Below are positions 35,972-43,968 of a stretch of DNA of 64,000 nt, in pieces; within the stretch, counting starts at the first letter, position 1, and each line of letters opens with the position of its first letter. Under the pieces are notes generated by a model. That model ran no database searches and was not told the origin of the DNA. It saw nothing but the letters and a program-made list of their open reading frames with translations. Where the stretch lies: NCBI RefSeq assembly GCF_009910675.1, contig NZ_RSEJ01000011.1:1-64000 (forward strand), written 5' to 3'. This stretch comes from Photobacterium alginatilyticum. Lineage in GTDB: Bacteria > Pseudomonadota > Gammaproteobacteria > Enterobacterales > Vibrionaceae. Made by a program: the position numbers and the translations under genes.

Positions 35972-36172
35972 TTAGATAAAGCGGATGTTGACTGCCTGTA
36001 GTTTGCTTGCTGAGTCATCCATAATGAACTCAACCAAGCTGCCAGAAACAGGTTGGCAAGCGCTGTTGATATTTGCAGCATCAAAACGGATATCGCCGCC
36101 AAGATCGCAAGTAATTAGGCCTGTTTTGTCTTTAATGTTGAAGCTACGGATAATACCGGTTTGAGAAATCAT
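35972..36172 (-). CDS. Degenerate cold-shock-domain protein
   Basis: A 66-residue protein with the size and strand order of a CspA-type OB fold: TGIIRSFNIKDKTGLIT aligns with the start of the cold-shock domain, and SGSLVEFIMDD with its fourth strand. The nucleic-acid-binding signature is largely gone: the Trp after the Lys is Ser, the KGFGFI motif reads DKTGLI, and VFVHF reads IRFDA. It may bind RNA weakly or have another partner. AAGGA lies six bases before the ATG, which I prefer over a longer frame starting 19 codons upstream. Confidence 0.68.
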   Translation of the reverse strand: MISQTGIIRSFNIKDKTGLITCDLGGDIRFDAANINSACQPVSGSLVEFIMDDSASKLQAVNIRFI

Positions 36173-36879
36173 AATTTTTCCTTTTTTGCCCAAACAATGC
36201 TTTAAGAGCGTTATGCTTGTGGCTATCAAATTGAGTAGATAAGTTAGTCCCGCAGCCCTCGGCTAGCGGTTGTTATCGTTTTAACTCATTGACCTTTATC
36301 TATTTACCGCTATGAGCTCACCCTACTCAAAAGCGCTTCACTGCATGGTCGATTGCAACGATACCAAACGAAGTCATGATCTGAACCAATCAGAGTTGTT
36401 CAGTTTGTTTGGCATACACGACGGCAGTGGAAATAAATCATCGATATGATCTTTTGGAGGTTCTTCTTTACAGCAGGCTTTGGCGAGAAGCTAGGAGTGT
36501 GAAGTGTTCTTCGAAAATCATTTTCAGGTCTGAGTCGCAGACCACAAAACACTAACCATAAATTTGTATCCTGTAAACATTTTTCTTGCATAAAAATGTG
36601 ACGCAAGTTTGCGTGCGGTATTGCTATGTTTTTAAGATGCTGATTTGTAATGTATTTTCTGCATGCTGGCCGGAAGTGATGATTACTTGGTTTAGCATGA
36701 AACTATTAGCCCAACTCCCTCTCAGACCGGATAACAGTCAACATTCTTGCTCAAATTTTTCGAACAACACCTCTCAAAATACGTTATGGAGTGTGAGGTT
36801 CGTCACGCCTATGATGATTATCAACACGCAGACAGACTGCGAAACACTATACAGACAACAGCTCGAAAGTGAGGACGTT
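36173..36879. other. Intergenic region without a supported gene
   Basis: About 700 bases upstream of both the cold-shock-like gene and the small exported protein. A 45-codon frame starting near 36312 and a longer frame leading into 36880 lack ribosome sites. The long leader of the cold-shock-like mRNA probably starts here, but I cannot place its promoter. Confidence 0.4.
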
Positions 36880-37203
36880 ATGAAAAAATCAATTGTCGCT
36901 CTTACCCTAGCCACAGCCACTTTTTCTGGTGCCGCTCTGGCCGATTTTCAACATGAACTGACATTGGATGTCTCACCACAAAAAGGCGGTGCCTGGGTCG
37001 TGGTTGAAAAAGCAGGCCAGCCACAAGCCGGTGCAACGGTATCCATCCAGGGTGATGCCAATCAGTCTTATGTAACGGCTGATAACGGGCGCGTATTTGT
37101 TCACAGCAACGGTGAATCAGCACGCTCGGTAACGATTAATGCCACTGATGGCGAAGGTAACATGGCATCGGCTCATCGCCTGATCCCGTCAAACCGTTCA
37201 TGA
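36880..37203 (+). CDS. Small exported protein, function unknown
   Basis: A 107-residue precursor with a clear Sec signal peptide (MKKSIVALTLATATFSGAALA, cleavage after about residue 21) and a mature part of about 86 residues. The mature part reads like a small beta sandwich of the Ig/CarboxypepD-regulatory kind (GQPQAGATVSIQGDANQSYV, TADNGRVFVHS), as in periplasmic proteins that offer a binding surface. The ATG was chosen because GAGG lies six bases upstream; the frame is open further upstream but lacks a start signal. A hairpin follows. Confidence 0.7.
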   Translation: MKKSIVALTLATATFSGAALADFQHELTLDVSPQKGGAWVVVEKAGQPQAGATVSIQGDANQSYVTADNGRVFVHSNGESARSVTINATDGEGNMASAHRLIPSNRS

Positions 37204-37267
37204 CCAAAACTGAATTTGGAAAAAGTTTTACTGGAAAAAAGCTTAATGGATAAACACGATCACTAGG

Positions 37268-37304
37268 CAGTCGCAATAAAGGGATTTTATTGCGACTGTT
37301 TCGT
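37268..37304 (+). terminator. Hairpin terminator after the exported protein gene
   Basis: A perfect 13-bp stem, CAGTCGCAATAAA (37268-37280) with TTTATTGCGACTG (37286-37298), followed by TTTCGTTT. Confidence 0.7.
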
Positions 37305-37357
37305 TTATCGCCGACCTCTAACTATACTCAACGAAGGTATCTGTTCGATATTAGCTC

Positions 37358-37374
37358 GTTAGCCGTTTGCTAAC
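37358..37374. promoter_or_regulatory. Inverted repeat in the tna leader
   Basis: GTTAGC (37358-37363) and GCTAAC (37369-37374) frame CGTTT, 25 bases before the TnaC start. A TATACT at 37323-37328 could be the -10 box, which would put the repeat in the leader RNA. Its role, operator or RNA stem, is open. Confidence 0.3.
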
Positions 37375-37398
37375 AGCCATTCTTTATGGAAGGTGGAC

Positions 37399-37509
37399 AT
37401 GATGCGCCAGACCTGCTTGCATTCACCAGACACTACACTTGAGTTTCCGTCCTGGTATAACCAAGATTTTCGCCTGTCCCACGATTTTCCTTCCGCCTCA
37501 GCGTTATAA
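37399..37509 (+). CDS. tnaC: TnaC tryptophanase leader peptide
   Basis: A 36-residue leader frame ending 70 bases before tnaA. It contains [14 protein letters not shown], in which Trp19, Asn21, Asp23 and Pro31 match the order and spacing of E. coli TnaC (Trp12, Asn14, Asp16, Pro24; Trp to Pro is twelve residues in both). Five residues follow the Pro; from memory, the Proteus leader also has residues after its Pro. A strong ribosome site (GGAAGGTGG) precedes tandem ATGs; the second ATG is also possible. In the known mechanism, tryptophan stalls the ribosome on this peptide and blocks Rho, allowing tnaA transcription. The spacer after the stop is C/T-rich, as a rut site would be. Confidence 0.8.
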   Translation: MMRQTCLHSPDTTLEFPSWYNQDFRLSHDFPSASAL

Positions 37510-37579
37510 CGTCATCATTTCCTGCATTTTTTGTGCTCGTTCGTCAGCAGACCGTAACGTTCTTTATGAGGCAACGTCT

Positions 37580-38980
37580 ATGAAACGTATTCCGGAACCT
37601 TTTCGTATCAAGATGGTAGAGCCGATCCGCATGACCGATGAAAATGATCGTCGCAAGGCTTTAATCGAGGCGGGTTACAATCCGTTTATGCTAAAAAGCG
37701 AAGATGTCTATATCGATCTGCTGACCGACTCCGGTACAGGGGCAATGAGTGATACACAGTGGGCAGGCCTGATGATGGGAGATGAGTCCTATGCCGGTAG
37801 CCGTAACTATTTTCATATGTGCGAGGCGGTAGAACATTTCTTCGGGTACAGGCTGACAGTTCCTGTTCACCAGGGGCGGGGAGCAGAACAGATCCTGTTT
37901 CCGTGTTTGATAGAGCGAATGAAAACCGTCCGTGGTGGTGATAAGCCAGTATTTATTTCTAATTATCATTTCGACACCACGGCAGGGCATGTCGAACTCA
38001 ACGGCGGCAAGGCAATCAACGTGTTGACCGAGAAAGCTTTTGATACCGATACCTATGAGAGCTGGAAGGGGAATTTCGACCTCGACAAGCTTAAATCGAC
38101 GATCGAACATTACGGCTCGAAGAATATTGCCGCCATAATTACCACTGTTACCTGTAATAGCTCGGGAGGGCAGCCCGTATCGATGGCCAACATGCGGGCT
38201 GTCTATGATATCGCGACAAGCAATGACATTCCGGTGGTGATTGATTCTGCCCGTTACTGTGAGAATGCCTACTTTATCAAACAGCGTGAACCGGGTTACG
38301 AGAACCGCTCTATCCTCGAGATCATCCGTGAAATGTATCAGTACGGCGATATGCTAACGATGTCGGCCAAAAAAGATCCTATGGTCAATATCGGCGGCCT
38401 CTGCTGTATCCGTGATCATGAGGAGCTATTTCAGGCCGTCCGTACCCGTTGCGTGCCGATGGAAGGTTTTGTGACCTATGGCGGTATGGCCGGGCGCGAT
38501 ATGGAGGCGCTGGCGCGGGGCTTGTATGAAGGGGCCGATGAGGACTTTCTGCACTACCGGATCAGTCAGGTTGAATATCTCGGTGAGCGTCTTCGTGAAG
38601 CGGGTGTTCCTATTCAGTACCCGACGGGGGGCCATGCGGTATTCGTCGATGCCAAGAAGATCCTGCCGCACATCCCGCCGGAGCAGTTTCCAGCCCATGC
38701 CCTGTGCAACGAGCTCTATCTTGAAGCCGGTGTCCGCGCTGTCGAGATTGGATCATTGCTGCTGGGGCGCGACCCCGAAACGGGCAGGCAGAAGCCCACT
38801 CCGCTTGAACTGATGCGGCTGACCATTCCGCGCCGTGTCTATACCAATGATCACATGGACTATATTGCTGATGCGTTGATCGCGGTCTGCAAACGGGCCA
38901 GTGACATCAAAGGGCTGAAGTTTGAGTATGAGCCTCCGGTGTTGCGACACTTTACAGCCAGGCTCAAGCCGGTTGGGTAA
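37580..38980 (+). CDS. tnaA: Tryptophanase
   Basis: A 466-residue PLP enzyme of the tryptophanase/tyrosine phenol-lyase family that splits L-tryptophan to indole, pyruvate and ammonia. Kept: [50 protein letters not shown], and [13 protein letters not shown] with the Schiff-base Lys265. The specificity residue is Asp132 (HFDTT), equivalent to Asp137 of E. coli TnaA where tyrosine phenol-lyase has Thr, and [13 protein letters not shown] replaces the Arg-containing lyase segment. Some N-terminal stretches look tyrosine phenol-lyase-like. The ATG has GAGG eight bases upstream. The TnaC leader supports tryptophan induction. No tnaB permease is adjacent. Confidence 0.9.
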   Translation: MKRIPEPFRIKMVEPIRMTDENDRRKALIEAGYNPFMLKSEDVYIDLLTDSGTGAMSDTQWAGLMMGDESYAGSRNYFHMCEAVEHFFGYRLTVPVHQGRGAEQILFPCLIERMKTVRGGDKPVFISNYHFDTTAGHVELNGGKAINVLTEKAFDTDTYESWKGNFDLDKLKSTIEHYGSKNIAAIITTVTCNSSGGQPVSMANMRAVYDIATSNDIPVVIDSARYCENAYFIKQREPGYENRSILEIIREMYQYGDMLTMSAKKDPMVNIGGLCCIRDHEELFQAVRTRCVPMEGFVTYGGMAGRDMEALARGLYEGADEDFLHYRISQVEYLGERLREAGVPIQYPTGGHAVFVDAKKILPHIPPEQFPAHALCNELYLEAGVRAVEIGSLLLGRDPETGRQKPTPLELMRLTIPRRVYTNDHMDYIADALIAVCKRASDIKGLKFEYEPPVLRHFTARLKPVG

Positions 38981-38997
38981 ATGATTCGCTAGAGTAC

Positions 38998-39984
38998 TTA
39001 GCCAGCTCTGCTTCCAAAAGACTTCCGGTAAGCGCTGGGGCTGGTGCCGACTACGCGCCTGAATTGTTTGCGCAGGTTGGCCGTTGAACCAAAGCCTGTT
39101 TTGGTGGCAACTTGCTCCATGGTATAGCTTGTTGTTTCTAGTAGCTGTTGGGCATAGCGTGCCCGGCAGTTTAGAATCCAGGCCGACGGCGGGATCCCTA
39201 ATTGCTCGACAAAGCGTCGGTTTAGTGTCCGAGGGCTCATTGCTGCCTGTTTTGCCAACTGTGAAATGTTGAGTTCGTCACTGAGGTTATTCTCTACCCA
39301 GGACAACAGTGGTTGCAGTGAGCTGCCGTTATCAGTGGACTGAGGATGTTTGATGAACTGTTTCTGACCGCCGGCTCGCTCGAGAGGCATTACAGATATT
39401 CGGGCGGCGTCGGCAGCTACCTGGGCACCAAAGTCGTTTCTTATCATGTGTAGACATAAGTCAATCCCAGCTAGTGCTCCCGCTGAGGTAAGGATCTGGC
39501 CGTTATCGACAAATAGCACATTCGGATCGACATTGATCTTTGGGTAGGCCTGCTGAAGCTGCATTGCCTGGTTCCAGTGTGTCGTGGCTTTTTTGCCGTT
39601 TAGTAATCCAGTTGCTGCCAACACAAATGCGCCGGTACAGATCGAGGCAATTCTGGTACCTGCTTCGGCGGCTTGCTGGAGAGCCTGGATCAGCGATGCG
39701 GGGATTGGTGCGGCTGTATCATTGGTACCGGGCAGGATAATAGTATCGACTTTGTTGAGCAGGTCGAGTGAGTCAGGGATGTTTATCGAGCAGAACGGAC
39801 TGTTGATATGAGTGGCGTTACTACAAAGAGTGACCTGGTACGGTGATTCGCCGCTGCTTAGCTGAACCCGGGAAAACGTATCGCAAGGTACAAATGCATC
39901 GGTAGGAATGACACCGTCGTACATGACTACGGCTATCTTATGGGGTATTGGCGCATTCGTTGCGCAGTTAGTCTTATCTGCCAC
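38998..39984 (-). CDS. GlxA-type AraC regulator with DJ-1/PfpI domain
   Basis: A 328-residue regulator. The N-terminal DJ-1/PfpI glutamine-amidotransferase-like domain (about 15-190) has VDTIILPGTND and the nucleophile-elbow phrase IASICTGAFVLAATGLL; the C-terminal AraC helix-turn-helix pair (about 225-325) reads NISQLAKQAAMSPRTLNRRF and TMEQVATKTGFGSTANLRKQ. It is divergent from the HD-domain gene with about 75 bases between and may regulate it. The effector is unknown. Confidence 0.88.
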   Translation of the reverse strand: MADKTNCATNAPIPHKIAVVMYDGVIPTDAFVPCDTFSRVQLSSGESPYQVTLCSNATHINSPFCSINIPDSLDLLNKVDTIILPGTNDTAAPIPASLIQALQQAAEAGTRIASICTGAFVLAATGLLNGKKATTHWNQAMQLQQAYPKINVDPNVLFVDNGQILTSAGALAGIDLCLHMIRNDFGAQVAADAARISVMPLERAGGQKQFIKHPQSTDNGSSLQPLLSWVENNLSDELNISQLAKQAAMSPRTLNRRFVEQLGIPPSAWILNCRARYAQQLLETTSYTMEQVATKTGFGSTANLRKQFRRVVGTSPSAYRKSFGSRAG

Positions 39985-40057
39985 TTGGTCATCCTCTCAC
40001 AGTGGGTATAGTTTTCAAACAATTAATACAATGACTGTGACTCGGAGTAGTAGAAAG

Positions 40058-40771
40058 ATGAAACTGACGACGACCAAGCCCAAACCCAGTAAGACTTGCA
40101 TGATTTGCAGCTTCGTAGCTGGTGACATTACTAACACGGTTAATCGTTCACGAAATTTTATCCTTAACCGGCGTCCCCCTTATATTGCGCCCGAACATTA
40201 CCAAGTACCAGACAGCAAGGCATGCCGGGAGGCGCTTGAAATGGTGAAAGCGTGCAGTCCCGAGTTTTTATTGAACCACTCACTAAGAAGTTATGCGTTT
40301 GGTATTGCGATGGCGCACAAGGTAAAAAGTAAGATCGACAAGGAAGTGTTTTTCCTCGGGTCCGTGATGCATGACCTTGGTTTGACAGAGAAATGTATGG
40401 GAACGGAGACCTTTGAGGTTGAGGGGGCACGGGAGGCACGGGCGTTCTGTATCCATCAGGGAATCGAAGTGGATAAAGCGGATCTTATCCATGAAATGGT
40501 GGCGTTGCATAACTCTGTTGGTATTGCCCACAAGTGCGATCCTGAAATCGCATTGCTGCACTATGGTGCCGGCGCCGATATAGCCGGGCTTTGGTCATAT
40601 GACTTGAATAAGCGCACTGTCGAAGAAGTCCTGGCTGAATATTCAGATGAGGGTTTTAAGGCAGGGATGATTAGATTAATCGAAGAACAGATAGCCCAAA
40701 AGCCAAATAGTTATATGGCCACCATGGTTGAACTTGGATTTTTAGAAAAAGCGGCGAAAGCGAAATGGTAA
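40058..40771 (+). CDS. HD-domain hydrolase (cyanamide hydratase-like)
   Basis: A 237-residue HD protein. The metal-binding motif is seen as NHSLRSYAFG (first His), then SVMHDLGLT (the His-Asp pair), with HEMVALHNSVGIAH further on. The layout resembles cyanamide hydratase-type HD proteins, which act on small molecules, rather than nucleotide phosphohydrolases. An extra N-terminus carries CMIC and a basic stretch. The start was taken at MKLTTT because GGAG lies about ten bases upstream and it lies outside the divergent AraC gene; ATG 40031 is an alternative. Confidence 0.72.
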   Translation: MKLTTTKPKPSKTCMICSFVAGDITNTVNRSRNFILNRRPPYIAPEHYQVPDSKACREALEMVKACSPEFLLNHSLRSYAFGIAMAHKVKSKIDKEVFFLGSVMHDLGLTEKCMGTETFEVEGAREARAFCIHQGIEVDKADLIHEMVALHNSVGIAHKCDPEIALLHYGAGADIAGLWSYDLNKRTVEEVLAEYSDEGFKAGMIRLIEEQIAQKPNSYMATMVELGFLEKAAKAKW

Positions 40772-40817
40772 GCACATAGCCTGAGACGTGATTTGGCCGA
40801 GTTGTCGCCCGAGCCAA

Positions 40818-40834
40818 AGCACCACAAAGGTGCA
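40818..40834 (+). promoter_or_regulatory. NtrC-binding site 1 upstream of amtB
   Basis: AGCACC-ACAAA-GGTGCA keeps the GCAC-N7-GTGC core of NtrC (GlnG) enhancer sites. Its centre lies about 230 bases before the predicted transcription start of amtB. Confidence 0.65.
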
Positions 40835-40923
40835 TTGCCTGTTGGTTTGCACCAATCAAGAGCGCAAGCTTCAGTCACATTCAGGGCGATAAATGCAACG
40901 TTACGACTATCATTGATGTGTAA

Positions 40924-40940
40924 TGCACAAATTACGTGCA
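40924..40940 (+). promoter_or_regulatory. NtrC-binding site 2 upstream of amtB
   Basis: TGCACAAATTACGTGCA again has GCAC-N7-GTGC. Its centre is about 106 bases from site 1, close to ten DNA turns, and about 125 bases before the predicted start, a usual enhancer distance. Confidence 0.65.
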
Positions 40941-41030
40941 TCTTATTTTTCTACTTATTTAATGTAAAACAATAGCTTATATTCATTTTGGGTTAGGTGG
41001 CCCAAACTGGAACCCTGAAATGGGTCAAAA

Positions 41031-41046
41031 CGGCACAAAATCTGCA
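41031..41046 (+). promoter_or_regulatory. Sigma-54 promoter of amtB
   Basis: CGGCACAAAATCTGCA has exact GG-N10-GC spacing (GG at 41032-41033, GC at 41044-41045), close to TGGCAC-N5-TTGC. Transcription would begin near 41057, downstream of the ATG at 41020, which decides the amtB start. Confidence 0.7.
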
Positions 41047-41094
41047 GTATCCACAAAGCAAACAAGATTAATCAACAAGGATGTGGAGTCGTTT

Positions 41095-42303
41095 GTGGAA
41101 AACCTCAACAGTGCTGTAGAAATATTGATCCAAAGCTCGAACACGTTATTTATATTGCTAGGGGCGATCATGGTCCTTGCCATGCATGCCGGTTTTGCCT
41201 TTTTAGAAGTAGGTACAGTCAGACAAAAAAACCAAGTTAATGCGCTCGTAAAAATCATCGCCGATTTCGGCTTTTCTGCGATAGCTTATTTCTTTATTGG
41301 CTACTGGGTTGCTTATGACATTACCTTTTTGTCCAGCGCCGAACAGTTAAGTGCCAACAGTGGCTATGAGTTGGTGAAGTTCTTCTTCTTGATGACGTTC
41401 GCTGCGGCGATCCCCGCGATCATATCGGGCGGTATTGCAGAACGTGCTCGTTTTTATCCTATGTTGGTAGGGTCATTTTTTACTGTGGGTTTGGTCTATC
41501 CGTTTTTTGAAGGGGTGATCTGGAACGGCAATTATGGTTTTCAGGATTGGTTAGCTGAAACATTTGGCGCGGCATTCCATGACTTTGCCGGCTCGGTAGT
41601 TGTTCACGGTGTTGGTGGGTGGATTGCCTTAGTCGTGGTTGCCATGCTGGGCATCCGAAATGGTCGCTACCGCGGCGGTCGTTTGATCGCGTTTGCCCCG
41701 TCCAATATCCCGCTATTGGCATTAGGTGCATGGATCCTGACAGTGGGTTGGTTCGGCTTTAACGTGATGTCGGCGCAAACAATGGATGGCATCAGCGGCT
41801 TGGTGGCGGTAAACAGCCTGATGGCGATGGTCGGCGGGATCATTACTTCGCTGTTTGTCGGCAAGAACGACCCCGGTTTTATTCACAACGGACCGTTAGC
41901 CGGTTTGGTGGCAGTCTGTGCCGGATCTGATCTGATGCATCCCGTTGGTGCTCTGGTTACCGGTGCGGTGGCGGGTGCCTTGTTTGTCTGGTTATTTACC
42001 TATATCCAGAACAAGCTCATGCTTGATGATGTTTTGGGTGTATGGCCGTTGCACGGCGTGTGTGGTGCATGGGGCGGTATCGCAGCTGGTATCTTTGGCA
42101 GCGAGGCGTTTGGCGGGCTTGGCGGAGTTAGCTTGGCAAGCCAGTTCATTGGTACGCTTGCTGGTATTATCGTTGCCGTGGTGGGTGCCGCTATTGTCTA
42201 CGGTATAATTAAGAAGACGGTTGGCCTGCGCCTGACGGATGAAGAAGAGTACAACGGAGCTGACTTGTCGATTCACCGAATCGGAGCCATAAACGAGGAT
42301 TAA
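41095..42303 (+). CDS. amtB: Ammonium transporter AmtB
   Basis: Ammonium channel of about 402 residues with eleven expected membrane helices; it takes up ammonium during nitrogen limitation and is blocked by GlnK. Features: GFAFLEVGTVRQKN after helix 1, HDFAGSVVVHGVGGW (first pore His) and LHGVCGAWGG (second pore His). The open frame extends to ATG 41020, but I place the start at GTG 41095: GGAG lies six bases before it, the protein then begins MENLNSAVEIL like other AmtB proteins, and the sigma-54 start lies after 41020. Control by NtrC is supported by two upstream sites. No glnK is adjacent. Confidence 0.9.
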   Translation: MENLNSAVEILIQSSNTLFILLGAIMVLAMHAGFAFLEVGTVRQKNQVNALVKIIADFGFSAIAYFFIGYWVAYDITFLSSAEQLSANSGYELVKFFFLMTFAAAIPAIISGGIAERARFYPMLVGSFFTVGLVYPFFEGVIWNGNYGFQDWLAETFGAAFHDFAGSVVVHGVGGWIALVVVAMLGIRNGRYRGGRLIAFAPSNIPLLALGAWILTVGWFGFNVMSAQTMDGISGLVAVNSLMAMVGGIITSLFVGKNDPGFIHNGPLAGLVAVCAGSDLMHPVGALVTGAVAGALFVWLFTYIQNKLMLDDVLGVWPLHGVCGAWGGIAAGIFGSEAFGGLGGVSLASQFIGTLAGIIVAVVGAAIVYGIIKKTVGLRLTDEEEYNGADLSIHRIGAINED

Positions 42304-42315
42304 TGGTTTTCTCGG

Positions 42316-42342
42316 AGCCAGCATCCTGTGATGCTGGCTTTC
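42316..42342 (+). terminator. Hairpin after amtB
   Basis: AGCCAGCATC (42316-42325) pairs with GATGCTGGCT (42330-42339), a perfect 10-bp stem with a four-base loop, followed by a short TTCAT. Confidence 0.65.
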
Positions 42343-42637
42343 ATGTGCGATAACTTCCCCTGCTTTATCCCCTCTTCTTTTAATTCAAGCCAAACCAAAC
42401 TAACCCAACCCCTTAATTTTCTTTCTATTAGCATCATTTATCGTGGTGATGAAGACGTCAGTTTGTCACTAGGCAAGCAATGCCAGGTCAAGATCAGGCA
42501 TTTTTTTGCGCTCTGAGCACACAAATGAACAAAATGGATTAGACTTAAGTGATAATTTTGTCACCTAACCAGCAGTATTCAGCGTCTAAGAATATGCATG
42601 ATGTTTTACTCACTTTCTGTAGATGAGGCGATAGAAT
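42343..42637 (+). other. Gap with a C/T-rich stretch and a second terminator-like hairpin
   Basis: The first part (about 42355-42430) is C- and A-rich with few Gs. At 42481-42500 an imperfect stem (TGCCaGGTC / GATCaGGCA) is followed by seven Ts (42501-42507), like an intrinsic terminator. This could be the end of a small RNA or a second amtB terminator. No promoter was assigned. Confidence 0.3.
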
Positions 42638-42853
42638 ATGTTCAAAATGTATGCAAGCTTTTCGGTCAAGCACCCGTTGCTCCATGCAATCAACTTATTA
42701 ATTGTTAATGGTTTCTTTATGTTTTGCTGTTACCAGTTGATAGAAAATGAAAAGATTGAATATGCGCCTGGCCTCTTATTGGTTTTGTTATTTATTTTTA
42801 TTTTTGCCAAGGCGGCTGAATACAGGTCTAAGTATTTATCTTTCGATAAGTAA
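42638..42853 (+). CDS. Small membrane protein, function unknown
   Basis: A 71-residue protein with two hydrophobic segments, LLHAINLLIVNGFFMFCCYQL (about 14-34) and APGLLLVLLFIFIFAKAAEY (about 43-62), and a short polar tail. GAGG lies about nine bases before the ATG. It is isolated between amtB and murQ. I do not recognise it. Confidence 0.5.
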   Translation: MFKMYASFSVKHPLLHAINLLIVNGFFMFCCYQLIENEKIEYAPGLLLVLLFIFIFAKAAEYRSKYLSFDK

Positions 42854-43007
42854 TGGATAATTATTAATATTAACCTCATTAGGTTGGTACTTATTTATTA
42901 TATTAGTTAGCCCTACTAACTAGGCATATTCTAGATGTAGCTATGTTGCCCCTGCCGTTTATCTCGTAGAATTACAGACAATAGTGATTGTAACTGTAGA
43001 GATCCCG

Positions 43008-43907
43008 ATGAAGATTGACCTATCCAAGATGGTGACGGAGAGCCGTAACACCGCCAGCCAGCACATTGATACCTTGTCGACGTTCGACATGTTGAAAGTG
43101 ATCAATGACGAAGATAAAAAAGTCGCCCTGGCGGTCGAACAGGCGTTGCCGGACATTGCCCTGGTTGTGGATATGATTGCTGAAGCCTTTCAGAAGGGCG
43201 GGCGATTGATCTACTCAGGTGCAGGTACTTCCGGCCGATTGGGCATTCTGGATGCCAGTGAGTGCCCGCCAACCTACGGTACCAAGCCTGAGCAAGTGAT
43301 TGGCCTGATTGCCGGTGGACATCAGGCTATTTTCAAAGCGGTCGAAAATGCCGAAGACAACCGCGAACTCGGCGCAGACGATCTGAAAGCGTTAAATTTT
43401 AATCAGCACGACGTGTTGGTTGGGATTGCAGCCAGCGGGCGGACTCCGTATGTGCTGGGAGCGATGAGCTATGCCAAATCTGTCGGTGCCACCGTTGCCT
43501 GTATCAGTTGTAACCCGCAAAGTGTGATGACAGAGCTGGCTGATATCAGTATTACGCCAGTGGTCGGCCCCGAAGTGGTAACAGGATCATCTAGGATGAA
43601 AGCGGGTACGGCGCAGAAGCTGGTACTCAATATGCTGACCACCGGGGCAATGATCCGAATTGGTAAAGTGTATGGCAACCTGATGGTTGATGTTGAAGCT
43701 ACCAATGCCAAACTTGTCGAGCGACAAAAGAAGATTGTAATGGAAGCCACCGAGTGCAGCCGTGAAGAAGCTGAAACCGCGCTGGTGGCTTGTAACGGTC
43801 ATTGTAAGACCGCCATTGTGATGATCTTGGCTCAGCTGTCTGCTGAAGAAGCTGAATCACTGCTGGTCAACAATAACGGCTTTATCCGTAAGGCGATTGA
43901 AAGCTGA
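43008..43907 (+). CDS. murQ: N-acetylmuramic acid 6-phosphate etherase MurQ
   Basis: A 299-residue cytoplasmic SIS-domain enzyme that cleaves the lactyl ether of MurNAc-6-phosphate to GlcNAc-6-phosphate and D-lactate in cell-wall recycling. Diagnostic stretches: [20 protein letters not shown] (about 72-92), [15 protein letters not shown] and [19 protein letters not shown]. The C-terminus has the short helical [13 protein letters not shown]. The start MKIDLSKM was chosen from the family; an upstream in-frame ATG adds eight residues. MurP phosphotransferase and MurR regulator genes are not adjacent, so import of MurNAc must be encoded elsewhere or the gene serves internal recycling only. Confidence 0.95.
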   Translation: MKIDLSKMVTESRNTASQHIDTLSTFDMLKVINDEDKKVALAVEQALPDIALVVDMIAEAFQKGGRLIYSGAGTSGRLGILDASECPPTYGTKPEQVIGLIAGGHQAIFKAVENAEDNRELGADDLKALNFNQHDVLVGIAASGRTPYVLGAMSYAKSVGATVACISCNPQSVMTELADISITPVVGPEVVTGSSRMKAGTAQKLVLNMLTTGAMIRIGKVYGNLMVDVEATNAKLVERQKKIVMEATECSREEAETALVACNGHCKTAIVMILAQLSAEEAESLLVNNNGFIRKAIES

Positions 43908-43920
43908 CATTCGGCATTTT

Positions 43921-43953
43921 GCTCCTCTTCATTGTTATTGAAAAGGAGCTTTA
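43921..43953 (+). terminator. Terminator after murQ
   Basis: GCTCCT with the following TTCA pairs with TGAA and AGGAGC around a short A/T loop, with TTTAG after the stem. It lies between convergent genes. Confidence 0.45.
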
Positions 43954-43968
43954 GAATTCTCTTCGAAC

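Noticed and set aside
36312-36449. A 45-codon plus-strand frame
   Set aside because: No ribosome site, no recognisable motif, and it lies in a region of uncertain promoter DNA.
37580-38980. Call of tyrosine phenol-lyase instead of tryptophanase
   Set aside because: The position that is Thr in the phenol-lyase is Asp here, the Arg-containing segment is replaced by AVEIGSLLL, and a TnaC leader precedes the gene.
41020-41094. ATG 41020 as amtB start
   Set aside because: It lies upstream of the predicted sigma-54 transcription start, has a weaker ribosome site, and adds a tail not seen in the family.
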